DNA of 64,000 nt, from the NCBI GenBank assembly GCA_030524035.1, contig JAUNHG010000005.1, positions 18,111-82,110 of the forward strand, in the 5' to 3' direction. This document shows, piece by piece, positions 1 to 8,388 of the stretch; the first letter of the stretch is position 1; each line of letters opens with the position of its first letter. Source of the stretch: Kocuria sp. Lineage in GTDB: Bacteria; Actinomycetota; Actinomycetes; Actinomycetales; Micrococcaceae. Made by a program: the position numbers and the translations under genes. Under the pieces are notes generated by a model. It saw nothing but the letters and a program-made list of their open reading frames with translations. It searched no databases and was not told where the DNA came from.

Positions 1-97
1 AGTGCTTTTGGGTGAATTCCATGTCCATGATTTCTGTCAGCACGTAGGGCGTGCCTGGGTGTGCGGTGACGAACTCCGCAGCACAGCCGAATTCCAT
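1..97 (-). other. Possible N-terminal fragment of a divergent gene cut by the window edge
   Basis: On the minus strand an open frame starts at an ATG at 97 (first residues MEFGCAAEFV) and runs off the left edge for about 32 codons with G/C-rich third positions and a protein-like composition. The exactly antisense plus frame is also open from position 2 to a TAG at 125-127, and a third frame ends at a TAG at 43-45. The true gene therefore cannot be fixed. No clear ribosome binding site precedes the minus-strand ATG. The minus reading is preferred only for its higher third-position GC. No function can be proposed. Confidence 0.25.
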
Positions 98-161
98 CCG
101 GGGGGAGCGGAGTCGGAACAGCGATAGCGCCCTAGTCCTTCACTTGGGGAGAGAAACATTC

Positions 162-1604
162 ATGGGCTCTTTTGCTGCCTTCATGCAGGACACCTATAGC
201 CGCCGCAGAGCGATCATCATCGTGGCTGCGTTGGTGGCCACCTTGGCTGTACCTGCGCTCGTCACAGTAATTCCTGGCACTCAACAGGGATTACTGATCA
301 TCGTCGGAGTGGTGATTGGGGCAATCACTGTTGCGTTGATGCCAAACAAACGTTTGAACGCTGCCGTCACGGGGTCACAAGGTACCCAGGGAACACTGGG
401 GCAAGCCATTGCCTTGGCGCTTTACCTTTCCCCTTTGGTGCTGTTGAACCTAGTGTTCCCCATTGTCACCCCCGCTATTAGTAGCCAGGAGGTGGGGGGA
501 GTCAGCTTGACGTACGTGATTTTGGCGAGCTCCATTACCACTCCGTGGTTGGCTCAGGCCGCATGTATGCCCGCATACCGTGGGTTGGCCACGCTCATGG
601 GTGACAAGGATATGTCCCAGATCGTTCCGCGCTTTGTGCAGGGCTGGGTCCCCATGCTGGTCCAGGCTCTGCCGGTGGTCTTGTTGTTCGCGTTGCCACT
701 GTGGCTGGCCAGTGGATGGCCCGTGGAAGCGATGGCCCTTTACGTGGTGCTGTGTGTGCTGCACCTAATTTTTGTCCAGTCTCTGGTGATCGCCAACATC
801 GGTGAACGTCGTGGACACTGGGCCATGGCATGGTTGGCTTACGCAGCCTCCCTGGTGGTGGCCCCCACATGGGTGTGGTTACCGCCCGTGGCAGCTACCC
901 TGACGCAGCTGTTCTTTATCCGTGGTCATCTACGCCACGTCACGTCACTGATCCGCCTGCCGCACGCGGATGTTGCGCGGGATTTGCTCCGGGGGCTACT
1001 CATGGGCTCCGTGCTTTGGGGAGATAAATTCATCCTGTTCCTGGTGACGGACGGCCATTTTCAGGTGGTTGTGGTCTTCATGGCCATGTTGCCGGCGGTA
1101 CTGGCCTACAACTTCTACTTTGTGAACCTTGCCCCGGCCGTCGATAACAACATTCGGGGACTGCACACCGCCATCCAGGGTGAACCTATGAAGGACCTGG
1201 TCAACACATCGGCTGAATTATCCCGGGTGATTGACCGCTCCGTACTGCGCACGGGTGCCTTGGGAATGCTACTGACCCTTGCTTGCTCCCTGGTGCTGGA
1301 AGCCCTGTTCCCGGAGCGGGCAGGGTTGGCTGTTGGCATTGCCGTGGCTTCCTGGGCTTTCATGATGCTGACCATGCTCAGCTACGAACTGGACTATATC
1401 GGCGAACGTCACTTGTCCCAGCGGCTTGCGGCTGTGCACTTGGTCATCTTGATCGCAGCGTTTGTCCTGCTGCCAAGCGCTAGTGCCTACATGATGATTG
1501 TGGTGGGGGACATCGCTCTGGTGGCGGTGGCTTGGTGGCTGTACAAGCGCGCCTGGGCTCAACCCGAATACACCCTCTTCTGGCGTCATGCCATCGCTTG
1601 GTGA
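162..1604 (+). CDS. pelG: PelG-like polysaccharide export membrane protein
   Basis: Predicted 480-residue polytopic inner-membrane protein with about twelve hydrophobic segments, close to the roughly 460 residues of PelG proteins (MOP-flippase-like subunits of Pel exopolysaccharide synthases). The motif WGDKFILF around residues 286-293 corresponds to the conserved GDKWIxW stretch of PelG. The frame is open further upstream, but the ATG at 162 is chosen because TTGGGGAGAG lies just before it. The next gene is PelF-like, the standard partner, 71 bases downstream. Known for the family: PelF makes a cationic amino-sugar polymer and PelG is thought to move it across the membrane. That this organism makes Pel itself is inference. 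Confidence 0.75.
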   Translation: MGSFAAFMQDTYSRRRAIIIVAALVATLAVPALVTVIPGTQQGLLIIVGVVIGAITVALMPNKRLNAAVTGSQGTQGTLGQAIALALYLSPLVLLNLVFPIVTPAISSQEVGGVSLTYVILASSITTPWLAQAACMPAYRGLATLMGDKDMSQIVPRFVQGWVPMLVQALPVVLLFALPLWLASGWPVEAMALYVVLCVLHLIFVQSLVIANIGERRGHWAMAWLAYAASLVVAPTWVWLPPVAATLTQLFFIRGHLRHVTSLIRLPHADVARDLLRGLLMGSVLWGDKFILFLVTDGHFQVVVVFMAMLPAVLAYNFYFVNLAPAVDNNIRGLHTAIQGEPMKDLVNTSAELSRVIDRSVLRTGALGMLLTLACSLVLEALFPERAGLAVGIAVASWAFMMLTMLSYELDYIGERHLSQRLAAVHLVILIAAFVLLPSASAYMMIVVGDIALVAVAWWLYKRAWAQPEYTLFWRHAIAW

Positions 1605-1675
1605 GCTTGCGCATCACCGTCCAGCATCTACACCACCGGTGTGCCAAACGCCAATCTGCATAAAACCCTCACAGC

Positions 1676-3532
1676 ATGAAACGGATCACCACCATGAACT
1701 TTTTGTCTAGATTCACCTCGTCCGCAACTACTACCCATGACACCAAGGAGCTGACCCCAGCGCAGATCGCCCACCGCGGCCAATACCAAGACGTCGATGT
1801 TGCGATCGTGATGGAGTCCACCTACCCATACTTGAAGGGGGGTGTTTCTGCAGTTGTTCACGACATTGTGATGGAAAGCCCCGACGTGGATTTCGGCATC
1901 ATCCATATCACCTGGGACTCTCATGCCCCCAGCGAGGACATCTACGGGTTGCCGGATAACGTCAAATGGGTGCGCATGGTTTACCTTTCCATGGAGGAAC
2001 ACCGTCACGATTTCGCGCGGGCGCGGGTCAGCGATCTCAACATGAATGCTCGTGAGCGTCGTGAGCTGACTGATCGCCTGTTCTATGCTCTGAAGTCCCT
2101 GGCCGTGCAGGATGCAGCCGAACGGAATCTGGAGCCCCTGTGGGAACTGCTGGATGAAGGCATGTTGGAATCCACCCGTCAGTATCCGTTATGGGCGTTG
2201 CTGGGATCCCGCGAATTCATGATGGGCGTGAGTCGTCATCTGCCAGAGCTGGGGCTGTCCCTTTCTGAAGCGTTCTGGACCCTACGGAATTTCTTCTCCT
2301 TGGCGTACGCAGTGCTGGGGGAAACCATGCCGAAGGCGAAGGTGTACCACGCTCACACCACCGGTTACGCCTCCCTCATGTCAGCCGCTGCCGCTCGTGA
2401 ACACGGATCTGCATTCCTGCTGACCGAACACAATCTCTATGTGCGCGATACGGTCAACACCCTCTTGCAGCGCAATATGGCACTGCCGCTGACATCCGAG
2501 GATTACAGGACGTTTGACGTCACCGCTGAACAGCGTGCTTGGATGGCGTGGTGGATCGAAATGGGGCATTTCTGCTATCCATCAGCACAGGTCATCACCT
2601 ACTTGTACCCGTCGGCCATTGCGGAGGCGGCAGCGTTGGGAACGGATGTTGATAAAGCTGTGGTGGTGCCCAACGGTATGGTCATTGAGGAGTTCGAGCG
2701 TCCTTACCGTGCGCGGTCTGAGGCTATGGAATCCATCTTCGCTGACCCCAAGGAGTACCAGTGGAACTTAGTGTACATCGCCCGTCTGGTACCCATCAAG
2801 GGGCTGCTGGACTTGCTGGGGTCTATGGCCATGCTGCGTGAGTGGGGTTACCCGAATGTTCACCTCAACGTGCTAGGTCCCACGGAACATGACCCCGAAT
2901 ACCACCAGGCGTGTTTGGATAAAATCGCGGAACTCGGCCTGGAAGAGATGGTCAGCATTCAAGGCACCGTGAAAGTCCGGGAACACCTGCACGAATACGA
3001 TCTTCTGGTGCTGCCGTCCTATAACGAAGGCCAACCCATCGTGGTACTGGAGGCGATGGCGGCCGGTATTCCGACCGTCGGCACGGACGTAGGTGGCATG
3101 AAGCAACTGATTCATGACGATCTCACCACGGCAGATCGCCGCGTTTATCAGGCTTGCGGCGAGTTGGTGGTCGCTGGCGACGTCGCGATGATGGCTGAAG
3201 GTATCTACCGTGTGGTTTCCGACCCGGATCTTTACAAGTCCTACTCAGTGAACGCCCGCGACCGTGTGCAGAACTTTTTCCAGTTGCACGAGGTGATGGC
3301 CAATTACAACCAGCTCTACAGCGTGCTCGGTGACACCGCTGGTGAACGCAATGTTCGCTACGAAGGTGCCTCTGAGGTGGCCCACCGCAGCGTAGACCCG
3401 ATCACCGAATCCAACATGGTGGTTGAACCCGCCGGGTCAGATTCGGGGTCCGATCGCGGAAACAACAACGGACGCCCTGTGGATTCGGGGGCGCGTCAGG
3501 CACATGTGGGCGCTACGCGGCGTCGTTCATGA
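1676..3532 (+). CDS. pelF: PelF-like cytosolic glycosyltransferase (GT4)
   Basis: 618-residue GT4 glycosyltransferase of the PelF/DUF3492 type. The N-terminal YPYLKGGVSAVV (near residue 50) is the characteristic PelF start of the nucleotide-sugar fold. Further on are VVPNGMVIEEF, LVYIARLVPIKG and the GT4 EGQPIVVLE pattern with paired glutamates at about E451 and E459. The protein is about 100 residues longer than typical PelF. Its last 60 residues are Ser/Gly/Asp/Arg-rich and look disordered. Starts at 1676 or 1694 are both possible because neither has a strong ribosome binding site. It overlaps the next gene by ATGA, so translation is probably coupled. Substrate is not readable from the sequence; characterised PelF uses UDP-sugars. 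Confidence 0.8.
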   Translation: MKRITTMNFLSRFTSSATTTHDTKELTPAQIAHRGQYQDVDVAIVMESTYPYLKGGVSAVVHDIVMESPDVDFGIIHITWDSHAPSEDIYGLPDNVKWVRMVYLSMEEHRHDFARARVSDLNMNARERRELTDRLFYALKSLAVQDAAERNLEPLWELLDEGMLESTRQYPLWALLGSREFMMGVSRHLPELGLSLSEAFWTLRNFFSLAYAVLGETMPKAKVYHAHTTGYASLMSAAAAREHGSAFLLTEHNLYVRDTVNTLLQRNMALPLTSEDYRTFDVTAEQRAWMAWWIEMGHFCYPSAQVITYLYPSAIAEAAALGTDVDKAVVVPNGMVIEEFERPYRARSEAMESIFADPKEYQWNLVYIARLVPIKGLLDLLGSMAMLREWGYPNVHLNVLGPTEHDPEYHQACLDKIAELGLEEMVSIQGTVKVREHLHEYDLLVLPSYNEGQPIVVLEAMAAGIPTVGTDVGGMKQLIHDDLTTADRRVYQACGELVVAGDVAMMAEGIYRVVSDPDLYKSYSVNARDRVQNFFQLHEVMANYNQLYSVLGDTAGERNVRYEGASEVAHRSVDPITESNMVVEPAGSDSGSDRGNNNGRPVDSGARQAHVGATRRRS

Positions 3533-4611
3533 CGGGCGTAGGGGCATGGATCCGGTATAAGGATCCCATCGAGCCATACGAGGTTGACTTTGCGGTGGAG
3601 CATTATCGCGCCGCCATCCTGCAACCGTGGGAACTGGAGGTGGCAGCGGAACTTAAGCAGCGTCGACCGGATATGACGGTGCTGTGCTACAAGTGCTTAT
3701 CGTCCACTCGCGCATATGAACCGGGGCCAATTTATACCTCTGGGGTCAGTTTTGCGGAGGCAGAAGCCGAAGGCGGGCGGTGGTTTGCCACCCGTCAGGA
3801 CGGTAGCCGCATTCAATGGCAGCGGTATGCCCAGCACTGGCAGATGAAGGTGTGGGACTCCACCTACCGGCAGCGATGGGTACAGAATGTGGTGGCCGAG
3901 TTGGCGGATTCACCGTTTGACGGTGTGATGGCCGATAACGACGTTTTTGACGACTACTACGGGCTGAACCTGCCGTTATCTGATCTGGATTCCTTATCTG
4001 ATCTGCGTGCGGCACTGGGCGAATTAGTGGCCGCCGCAGGGCAGGGGTTACAAGAACACGACAAAATCCTGGTGCCAAATATTGCTGAGTCACGGCGCAC
4101 GGAAGGCAGGTGGGCTGAACACTCCCAGTGGGGAGGTGGTTTTGAGGAAGTGTGGTTGGGGTGGGACCCCAATCGGCTGTTCGACCACTGGACAGTTGCC
4201 ATGCAGCTGCAGCAACTGAACCACCCCGGGGTTGGTATTTTTCGTGTACCAACCGACGGCACGGACGAACACCCCAATTTTTTGTACGGTCTGGCGGCTT
4301 TTTGGGTTTTTGGTGAAGGGAAAGGTGCATATTCCGCGACCGGTCACGACGATTACGGCCAACTGCAATACATTCCCGAATTGGACTTCCTGTTAGGGGA
4401 GCCCGTGGGTCTTCCGGTGCGTCACGGCCAAGCCTGGTGGCGTGAATTCACGGATGGTTTCGCCGCAGTGAATTTTGGCCAGGACCGCACGAGCCGCTGT
4501 CACATCAAAATTCCGGGAGGCATGGTGGACGGCTCTGGCAAGCCTGCGCCCAGGAAGTGTGTTCTTTACCCACAACAGGGACTTGTGGTGCGCCGCGACG
4601 GGGCCTCATAG
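3529..4611 (+). CDS. Putative glycoside hydrolase-like protein of the Pel module
   Basis: 360-residue protein starting on the ATGA overlap with the PelF-like gene. It has the look of putative TIM-barrel glycosidases of the GHL15/GH114 type: an early Tyr/Trp-rich strand (GVGAWIRYKDP), a mid-protein acidic strand end GVMADNDVFDDYYG (near residues 127-140), LVPNIAES, and a GFEEVWLG strand. No signal peptide is visible, which is odd for an enzyme acting on exported polymer; it may act inside the cell on polymer or intermediates. In characterised Pel clusters a hydrolase (PelA) trims the polymer, so a Pel-processing role is inferred from position. Family assignment is by recall of motifs and is not certain. 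Confidence 0.55.
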   Translation: MTGVGAWIRYKDPIEPYEVDFAVEHYRAAILQPWELEVAAELKQRRPDMTVLCYKCLSSTRAYEPGPIYTSGVSFAEAEAEGGRWFATRQDGSRIQWQRYAQHWQMKVWDSTYRQRWVQNVVAELADSPFDGVMADNDVFDDYYGLNLPLSDLDSLSDLRAALGELVAAAGQGLQEHDKILVPNIAESRRTEGRWAEHSQWGGGFEEVWLGWDPNRLFDHWTVAMQLQQLNHPGVGIFRVPTDGTDEHPNFLYGLAAFWVFGEGKGAYSATGHDDYGQLQYIPELDFLLGEPVGLPVRHGQAWWREFTDGFAAVNFGQDRTSRCHIKIPGGMVDGSGKPAPRKCVLYPQQGLVVRRDGAS

Positions 4612-4727
4612 CAGTAACACCAACCAGCCCTGCCGTGGGGCGGGCGCGGACACTAGACTGGTGTGCAGTGCTGTCCTGTCATGGAATCGGCGGTCAGCCC
4701 AAGGCATTCGACGAAGAAGGAGCCAGC

Positions 4728-5753
4728 ATGCCCATCGCAACCCCTGAGGTCTACAACGAAATGCTTGACCGGGCCAAGGAGAAGGGTTTCGCCTACCCGG
4801 CCATTAACGTGACGTCATCCCAGACGCTCAACGCTGCCATTCGTGGCTTTGCGGAAGCCGGTTCCGACGGAATTATTCAGGCTTCTACCGGTGGGGCTGC
4901 CTACTGGTCCGGTTCATCCGTGAAGGACATGGTGCGGGGGTCGCTGGCCATGGCTGCGTTCGCCCGAGAGGTTGCCAAGAACTACGACGTCAACATTGCC
5001 CTGCACACGGATCACTGCCCGCAGGACAAGCTGGAAGGCTTTGTGTTGCCCCTGTTGGCGGAGTCTGAAGCTGCTGTGGCCCGTGGCGAGGACCCCATCT
5101 TCCAGTCCCATATGTGGGATGGTTCCGCGATTGACCTGGATGAGAACCTCAAGATTGGTGCGGAACTGATCGAGCGCACAGGCAAGGCCAAGATTGTGCT
5201 TGAGGTCGAAATCGGTGCCGTGGGTGGCGAAGAAGACGGCGTCGTGGGAGAAATCAACGACACCCTGTACACCACCACCGAAGATGCCATTAAGACCGTG
5301 GAGGCCCTGGGACTGGGGGAGAAAGGCCGGTACATCACGGCTTTGACTTTTGGAAACGTCCATGGCGTGTACAAGCCGGGTAACGTCAAGCTACGCCCGG
5401 AACTGCTCAAGCAAATTCAGGATGAAGTCGGGGCCAAGTACGGCAAGGAGCGTCCTTTTGACTTGGTATTCCACGGCGGCTCCGGTTCTACGGAACAGGA
5501 GATCGTCGATGCTGTTTCCTACGGTGTGATCAAGATGAACGTGGATACGGATACCCAGTACGCCTTCACCCGGCCCGTGGCTGGTCACATGCTCGCCAAG
5601 TACAACGGTGTGCTCAAGATTGACGGCGAAATTGGCAATAAAAAAGACTACGACCCCCGTGTGTGGGGGGCGGAGGCCGAAACCAGCATGGCGGCGCGTG
5701 TGGTGGAAGCTTGCCAGAACTTGGGTTCGGCTGGCACATCCGTATCCGCCTGA
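4728..5753 (+). CDS. fba: Class II fructose-bisphosphate aldolase
   Basis: 341 residues, the usual length of actinobacterial class II aldolases (about 344). The enzyme cleaves fructose 1,6-bisphosphate to glyceraldehyde 3-phosphate and dihydroxyacetone phosphate in glycolysis and gluconeogenesis, using zinc. Visible motifs are the zinc-binding IALHTDHCPQDK near residue 90, SHMWDGSAIDLDENL, ALTFGNVHGVYKPGNVKL with a zinc histidine, VFHGGSGS, and GVIKMNVDTDTQYA. The frame is open upstream, but the ATG at 4728 has AAGGAG ten bases before it and gives the family N-terminus. A TAGACT -10-like hexamer lies at 4654-4659. The gene appears monocistronic and converges on the nitronate monooxygenase gene. 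Confidence 0.95.
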   Translation: MPIATPEVYNEMLDRAKEKGFAYPAINVTSSQTLNAAIRGFAEAGSDGIIQASTGGAAYWSGSSVKDMVRGSLAMAAFAREVAKNYDVNIALHTDHCPQDKLEGFVLPLLAESEAAVARGEDPIFQSHMWDGSAIDLDENLKIGAELIERTGKAKIVLEVEIGAVGGEEDGVVGEINDTLYTTTEDAIKTVEALGLGEKGRYITALTFGNVHGVYKPGNVKLRPELLKQIQDEVGAKYGKERPFDLVFHGGSGSTEQEIVDAVSYGVIKMNVDTDTQYAFTRPVAGHMLAKYNGVLKIDGEIGNKKDYDPRVWGAEAETSMAARVVEACQNLGSAGTSVSA

Positions 5754-5774
5754 TACCGGCCGGGTGGCCTTGGG

Positions 5775-6824
5775 TTAGAAGTCGCCCAGGGTACGAAGAA
5801 TCATGGCGGCGGGTTGTTCCGGCGTATGCCGGAACCCCGTACCGGCCCACAGATTCACAAACTCCGGGTTCCCCGCCGCTGTGGCTGCCTTGCGCAGGGG
5901 TGCGGTGAGGTGGTGCACTGCTGGAAAGCCCAACGGCGCGTAGCCGGTAAACCGATCCGTGAATTCATTGCGAATGGCCCGCGCGGGACGCCCAGAAAAC
6001 GCGCGGGTCACCACGGTTTCTACGCGTGTAGGGTCCGCTAAAGCGGCTCGGTGCGGTGCGGAGGTTCCAGCTTCCGTGGCGCGTAACAGCGCAGTACCCA
6101 CAACGGCAGCCACAGCCCCTGCGGCGCGCACCTCGCGGATTTGTTCGCAATTGCTGATGCCTCCGGCTGCAAAGATGGGCAGATCCACTGCCGCCGCCAC
6201 GGTGCGTACAAGGTCCGGTAGGGGTAGGTCCTGGACCGGTGTGTGGGGGGTTGTTGTTGCGCTGTGCCCGCCAGCCGCTGCGGCCTGAACCACCAGGGCG
6301 TCCATGCCGAGGCCGTGGGCCTGGGTTGCTTCGTCCACGGAAGTGACGGTCTGAACTGTGGTCGAGCCAACGGATTGGAATCGCCGGATCACATCAGGGG
6401 AGGGGAACCCGAAAGTGAAGCTGACTACCGGAACAGGGTCACTGGCTAGCAGATCCACTTTGGCATCCCACGCGTCATCATCATCGAAGGGTTCGGTGGG
6501 AAGATTTACGTCAAATTGGTGGGAGCAACTGCTGATTGTTGCACGATATGTGGTGAAGTCGCGATGCGTCATAGCCACGGTGTTGGGCACGAATAGGTTC
6601 ACACCAAAACGGGATGTCGCGGCGCGCACCGCAGCGATCTGGTCGGCCAATTGTCCAGGTGTTTTGTAACCGGCGGCTAAGAACCCCAACCCGCCAGCGT
6701 CCGCGGCTGCGATGACCAGTTCAGGGGTGGACGGCCCGCCTGCCATGGGTGCGGCCACCATGGGCAGACTCATACCGAGAGAAGCAGGCAGATCAGTCAC
6801 ATTATTCACTCTTGTGGGGGCCAT
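5775..6824 (-). CDS. Nitronate monooxygenase / NPD-family flavin enzyme
   Basis: 349-residue FMN-dependent TIM-barrel protein of the 2-nitropropane dioxygenase family, which also holds FabK-type enoyl reductases. Motifs are [10 protein letters not shown] at the start, [29 protein letters not shown] with the family's active-site histidine region, and IFAAGGISN followed by AAVVGTALL for phosphate binding. Its start overlaps the end of the DUF664 gene by 19 bases, so the two are likely co-transcribed. No strong ribosome binding site precedes the ATG at 6824. The physiological substrate cannot be told; oxidation of alkyl nitronates is the textbook activity of characterised members. Confidence 0.8.
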   Translation of the reverse strand: MAPTRVNNVTDLPASLGMSLPMVAAPMAGGPSTPELVIAAADAGGLGFLAAGYKTPGQLADQIAAVRAATSRFGVNLFVPNTVAMTHRDFTTYRATISSCSHQFDVNLPTEPFDDDDAWDAKVDLLASDPVPVVSFTFGFPSPDVIRRFQSVGSTTVQTVTSVDEATQAHGLGMDALVVQAAAAGGHSATTTPHTPVQDLPLPDLVRTVAAAVDLPIFAAGGISNCEQIREVRAAGAVAAVVGTALLRATEAGTSAPHRAALADPTRVETVVTRAFSGRPARAIRNEFTDRFTGYAPLGFPAVHHLTAPLRKAATAAGNPEFVNLWAGTGFRHTPEQPAAMILRTLGDF

Positions 6825-7366
6825 GGTTCGCCGTCGGCTAGGGCGTTGAGTTCGTAGGCGCCCTTGCCGTCAAGGCTTTCGCGCAGGATATCTGCGTGAC
6901 CCGCATGACGTGCGTATTCTTCGATGCCGTGCAACGCGACCCACCGGGCAGGCCAGGTGTCGATGTTGGGAGCCCACGGAACATCCGGCACGGGAACCCG
7001 CTGGTCCATGTCCACCAGGGCTAAGGTGCGTTCAACCCACGCCGCCATGTCCTCCAGCTCCGCAGCCAGAGATTCCGCAGTGTCATCATCGCGGATGGCG
7101 GACGCGGCAGGAATGCCGGACTCATGGTCCTGCAAGCCGTGGGATTCCGCCCGGCAAGCGTCAAAGACCGTGAGAATTCCTGAATTACCCACGTACAGGC
7201 AGTGCCGGGCGATGCTCGCCAGGCTCATCGCACTGGCGGTGGGTGTTTGTCGAATTTGTTCGTCCGTCAGTCCCTGTAAGGTGCAGGCAATTTGGCGGAT
7301 CTGTTGTGCTGCGAAAGCAGCTAAGGCATCGTTTTCGTTGGTCACTTGGCGGGTTAGGAAGGCCAT
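6806..7366 (-). CDS. DUF664 / DinB-superfamily protein
   Basis: 186-residue four-helix DinB-like protein of the DUF664 type, common in actinobacteria. The metal-binding histidines are visible in [11 protein letters not shown] near residue 55 and in the C-terminal [18 protein letters not shown] pattern, nearly a signature for DUF664. Such proteins resemble mycothiol-dependent enzymes, but this member's reaction is unknown. The start is taken at 7366, not at the upstream ATG at 7411, because GAGGAG lies nine bases before it and the longer form would overlap the preceding lipoprotein gene. The gene begins 10 bases after the lipoprotein stop and overlaps the nitronate monooxygenase gene, making a three-gene minus-strand unit. 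Confidence 0.75.
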   Translation of the reverse strand: MAFLTRQVTNENDALAAFAAQQIRQIACTLQGLTDEQIRQTPTASAMSLASIARHCLYVGNSGILTVFDACRAESHGLQDHESGIPAASAIRDDDTAESLAAELEDMAAWVERTLALVDMDQRVPVPDVPWAPNIDTWPARWVALHGIEEYARHAGHADILRESLDGKGAYELNALADGEPWPPQE

Positions 7367-7376
7367 GGCGTGCTCC

Positions 7377-7952
7377 TCAGATGGTTGTGACGATATCCCC
7401 GCTGGTGGCATTTACACGGACGGTGACTTGTGAGTTATTGGCACCTGCGTAGAGGTCAATATCGTAGATCGCGGTGTTGTTGTGTGTGGTGAGTTCGGCG
7501 TCGTTGATGTTGCCGGGGTGTTCGTCGGTAGCGGTGGTCAGGGCATCGGCCAGGGTCGTTTGCGCGGAGTCGAATTCTTTCTGGTCCTCGGAATCTAGGG
7601 GCTCGGAACCTTCCTGATGCAGTATGTTGCCGCCGTTTGCATCGAGTATGACTTCTGTGGCTTTGCTGTTGTCAACTACCGTGACGTCCCATTGGTTATC
7701 GTCATTAAAGTCGATATCGGTGGCTGTGCCCCCTACCTCGCTTTGGGCGGTTTCAATGGCGTTCTGTGCTGCGTTTCCATCCCCACCGGAAGTCGCAGCC
7801 CCGGAGGTTGTGGTGGCCGAGCTGCTGACGGGTGTTCCACTGCTAGCGCCGTTGACGTCGTCATCCGCGCCTGGTGGTGAAGCACAGCTGGCCAGGGCGA
7901 CGGTGAGTGCGGAGGCCAACGCGGCGACGGAAGCGTAACGATTCTTAGACAT
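7377..7952 (-). CDS. PepSY-domain lipoprotein
   Basis: 191-residue secreted lipoprotein. A signal peptide ends in the lipobox LASC (Cys near residue 23), followed by a Ser/Thr/Gly-rich linker to about residue 60. Two PepSY-like repeats follow, each with an alternating strand pattern ending in [11 protein letters not shown] or [11 protein letters not shown]. PepSY domains are known as inhibitor or binding modules at the cell surface; the partner here is unknown. It is the first gene of a minus-strand unit with the DUF664 and nitronate monooxygenase genes. The region upstream toward the glycine riboswitch contains an inverted repeat (TCTGACC at 7991-7997, GGTCAGA at 8019-8025) of unknown role. 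Confidence 0.75.
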   Translation of the reverse strand: MSKNRYASVAALASALTVALASCASPPGADDDVNGASSGTPVSSSATTTSGAATSGGDGNAAQNAIETAQSEVGGTATDIDFNDDNQWDVTVVDNSKATEVILDANGGNILHQEGSEPLDSEDQKEFDSAQTTLADALTTATDEHPGNINDAELTTHNNTAIYDIDLYAGANNSQVTVRVNATSGDIVTTI

Positions 7953-8077
7953 GCTTTGACGGTAGGTGTTCGGTGACTAGGAAACAAGGCTCTGACCGTT
8001 GGAAGCGCGGGCCCTGTGGGTCAGACCGTATTCCATGTTTCGTGGTTCTGTGCAATAAACCAACACCGGCGGTTCCC

Positions 8078-8107
8078 TTGGTTTCGAGAGCTGCGTCACG
8101 CTAAAGT
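8078..8107 (+). promoter_or_regulatory. Probable promoter of the glycine cleavage operon
   Basis: TTGGTT at 8078-8083 and TAAAGT at 8102-8107 with an 18-base spacer fit a sigma-70-like -35/-10 pair (TANNNT type). The predicted start near 8114 lies just before the riboswitch. The rest of the 436-base gap between the lipoprotein gene and gcvP is mostly the riboswitch. Confidence 0.45.
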
Positions 8108-8133
8108 TTGTTCGCAGAACTACATATGCCAAC

Positions 8134-8346
8134 GAGCGCCCCGGGAGAGACTCTGCGGATGCTGCGTAGGGCGCCGTAGGAGCAACCCCTCCCCGGGAAA
8201 CTCTCAGGCACCTGCACCGGGACGTTCGGCAACTCTGGAAAGTACGGCTCACTTGTACGCTGGGTGGGACGTCGCCGACGGGGCAAACATGCTGGTGAAA
8301 CGCCGGTTTGTGGAATCTCTCAGGTCCCATGACAGAGCGGGGAGGA
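8134..8346 (+). promoter_or_regulatory. Tandem glycine riboswitch (gcvT element)
   Basis: Two successive glycine aptamers are visible. The first has GGGAGAGA (about 8143), GCGCCGTAGGAGCAA (about 8170-8184) and GAAACTCTCAGGCA (about 8199). The second has CTCTGGAAA (about 8234), CGCCGACGGGGCAA (about 8272-8285) and GGAATCTCTCAGG (about 8312), then GACAGAG. Order and spacing fit the tandem gcvT class, which usually turns on glycine-degrading genes when glycine binds. Only about 40 bases separate it from the gcvP start, and no strong intrinsic terminator is obvious, so control may act on translation. Exact edges need structure modelling. Confidence 0.9.
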
Positions 8347-8388
8347 ACCGCCAGGGGTCGTGCACGCCCCGTGAGTCAGGAGTCCCGC

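Noticed and set aside
2..127. Plus-strand open frame at the left edge ending in TAG
   Set aside because: Exactly antisense to the minus-strand frame, with lower third-position GC and no family likeness; not called as a gene end, though it cannot be excluded.
6240..6669. Several long frames antisense to the nitronate monooxygenase, gcvP and galactosidase genes
   Set aside because: They mirror real codons of GC-rich genes, lack ribosome binding sites and have arginine/alanine/proline-rich compositions typical of shadow frames.
8308..8388. Longer GcvP start at 8308
   Set aside because: It would place 27 codons inside the riboswitch; the ATG at 8389 has a ribosome binding site.
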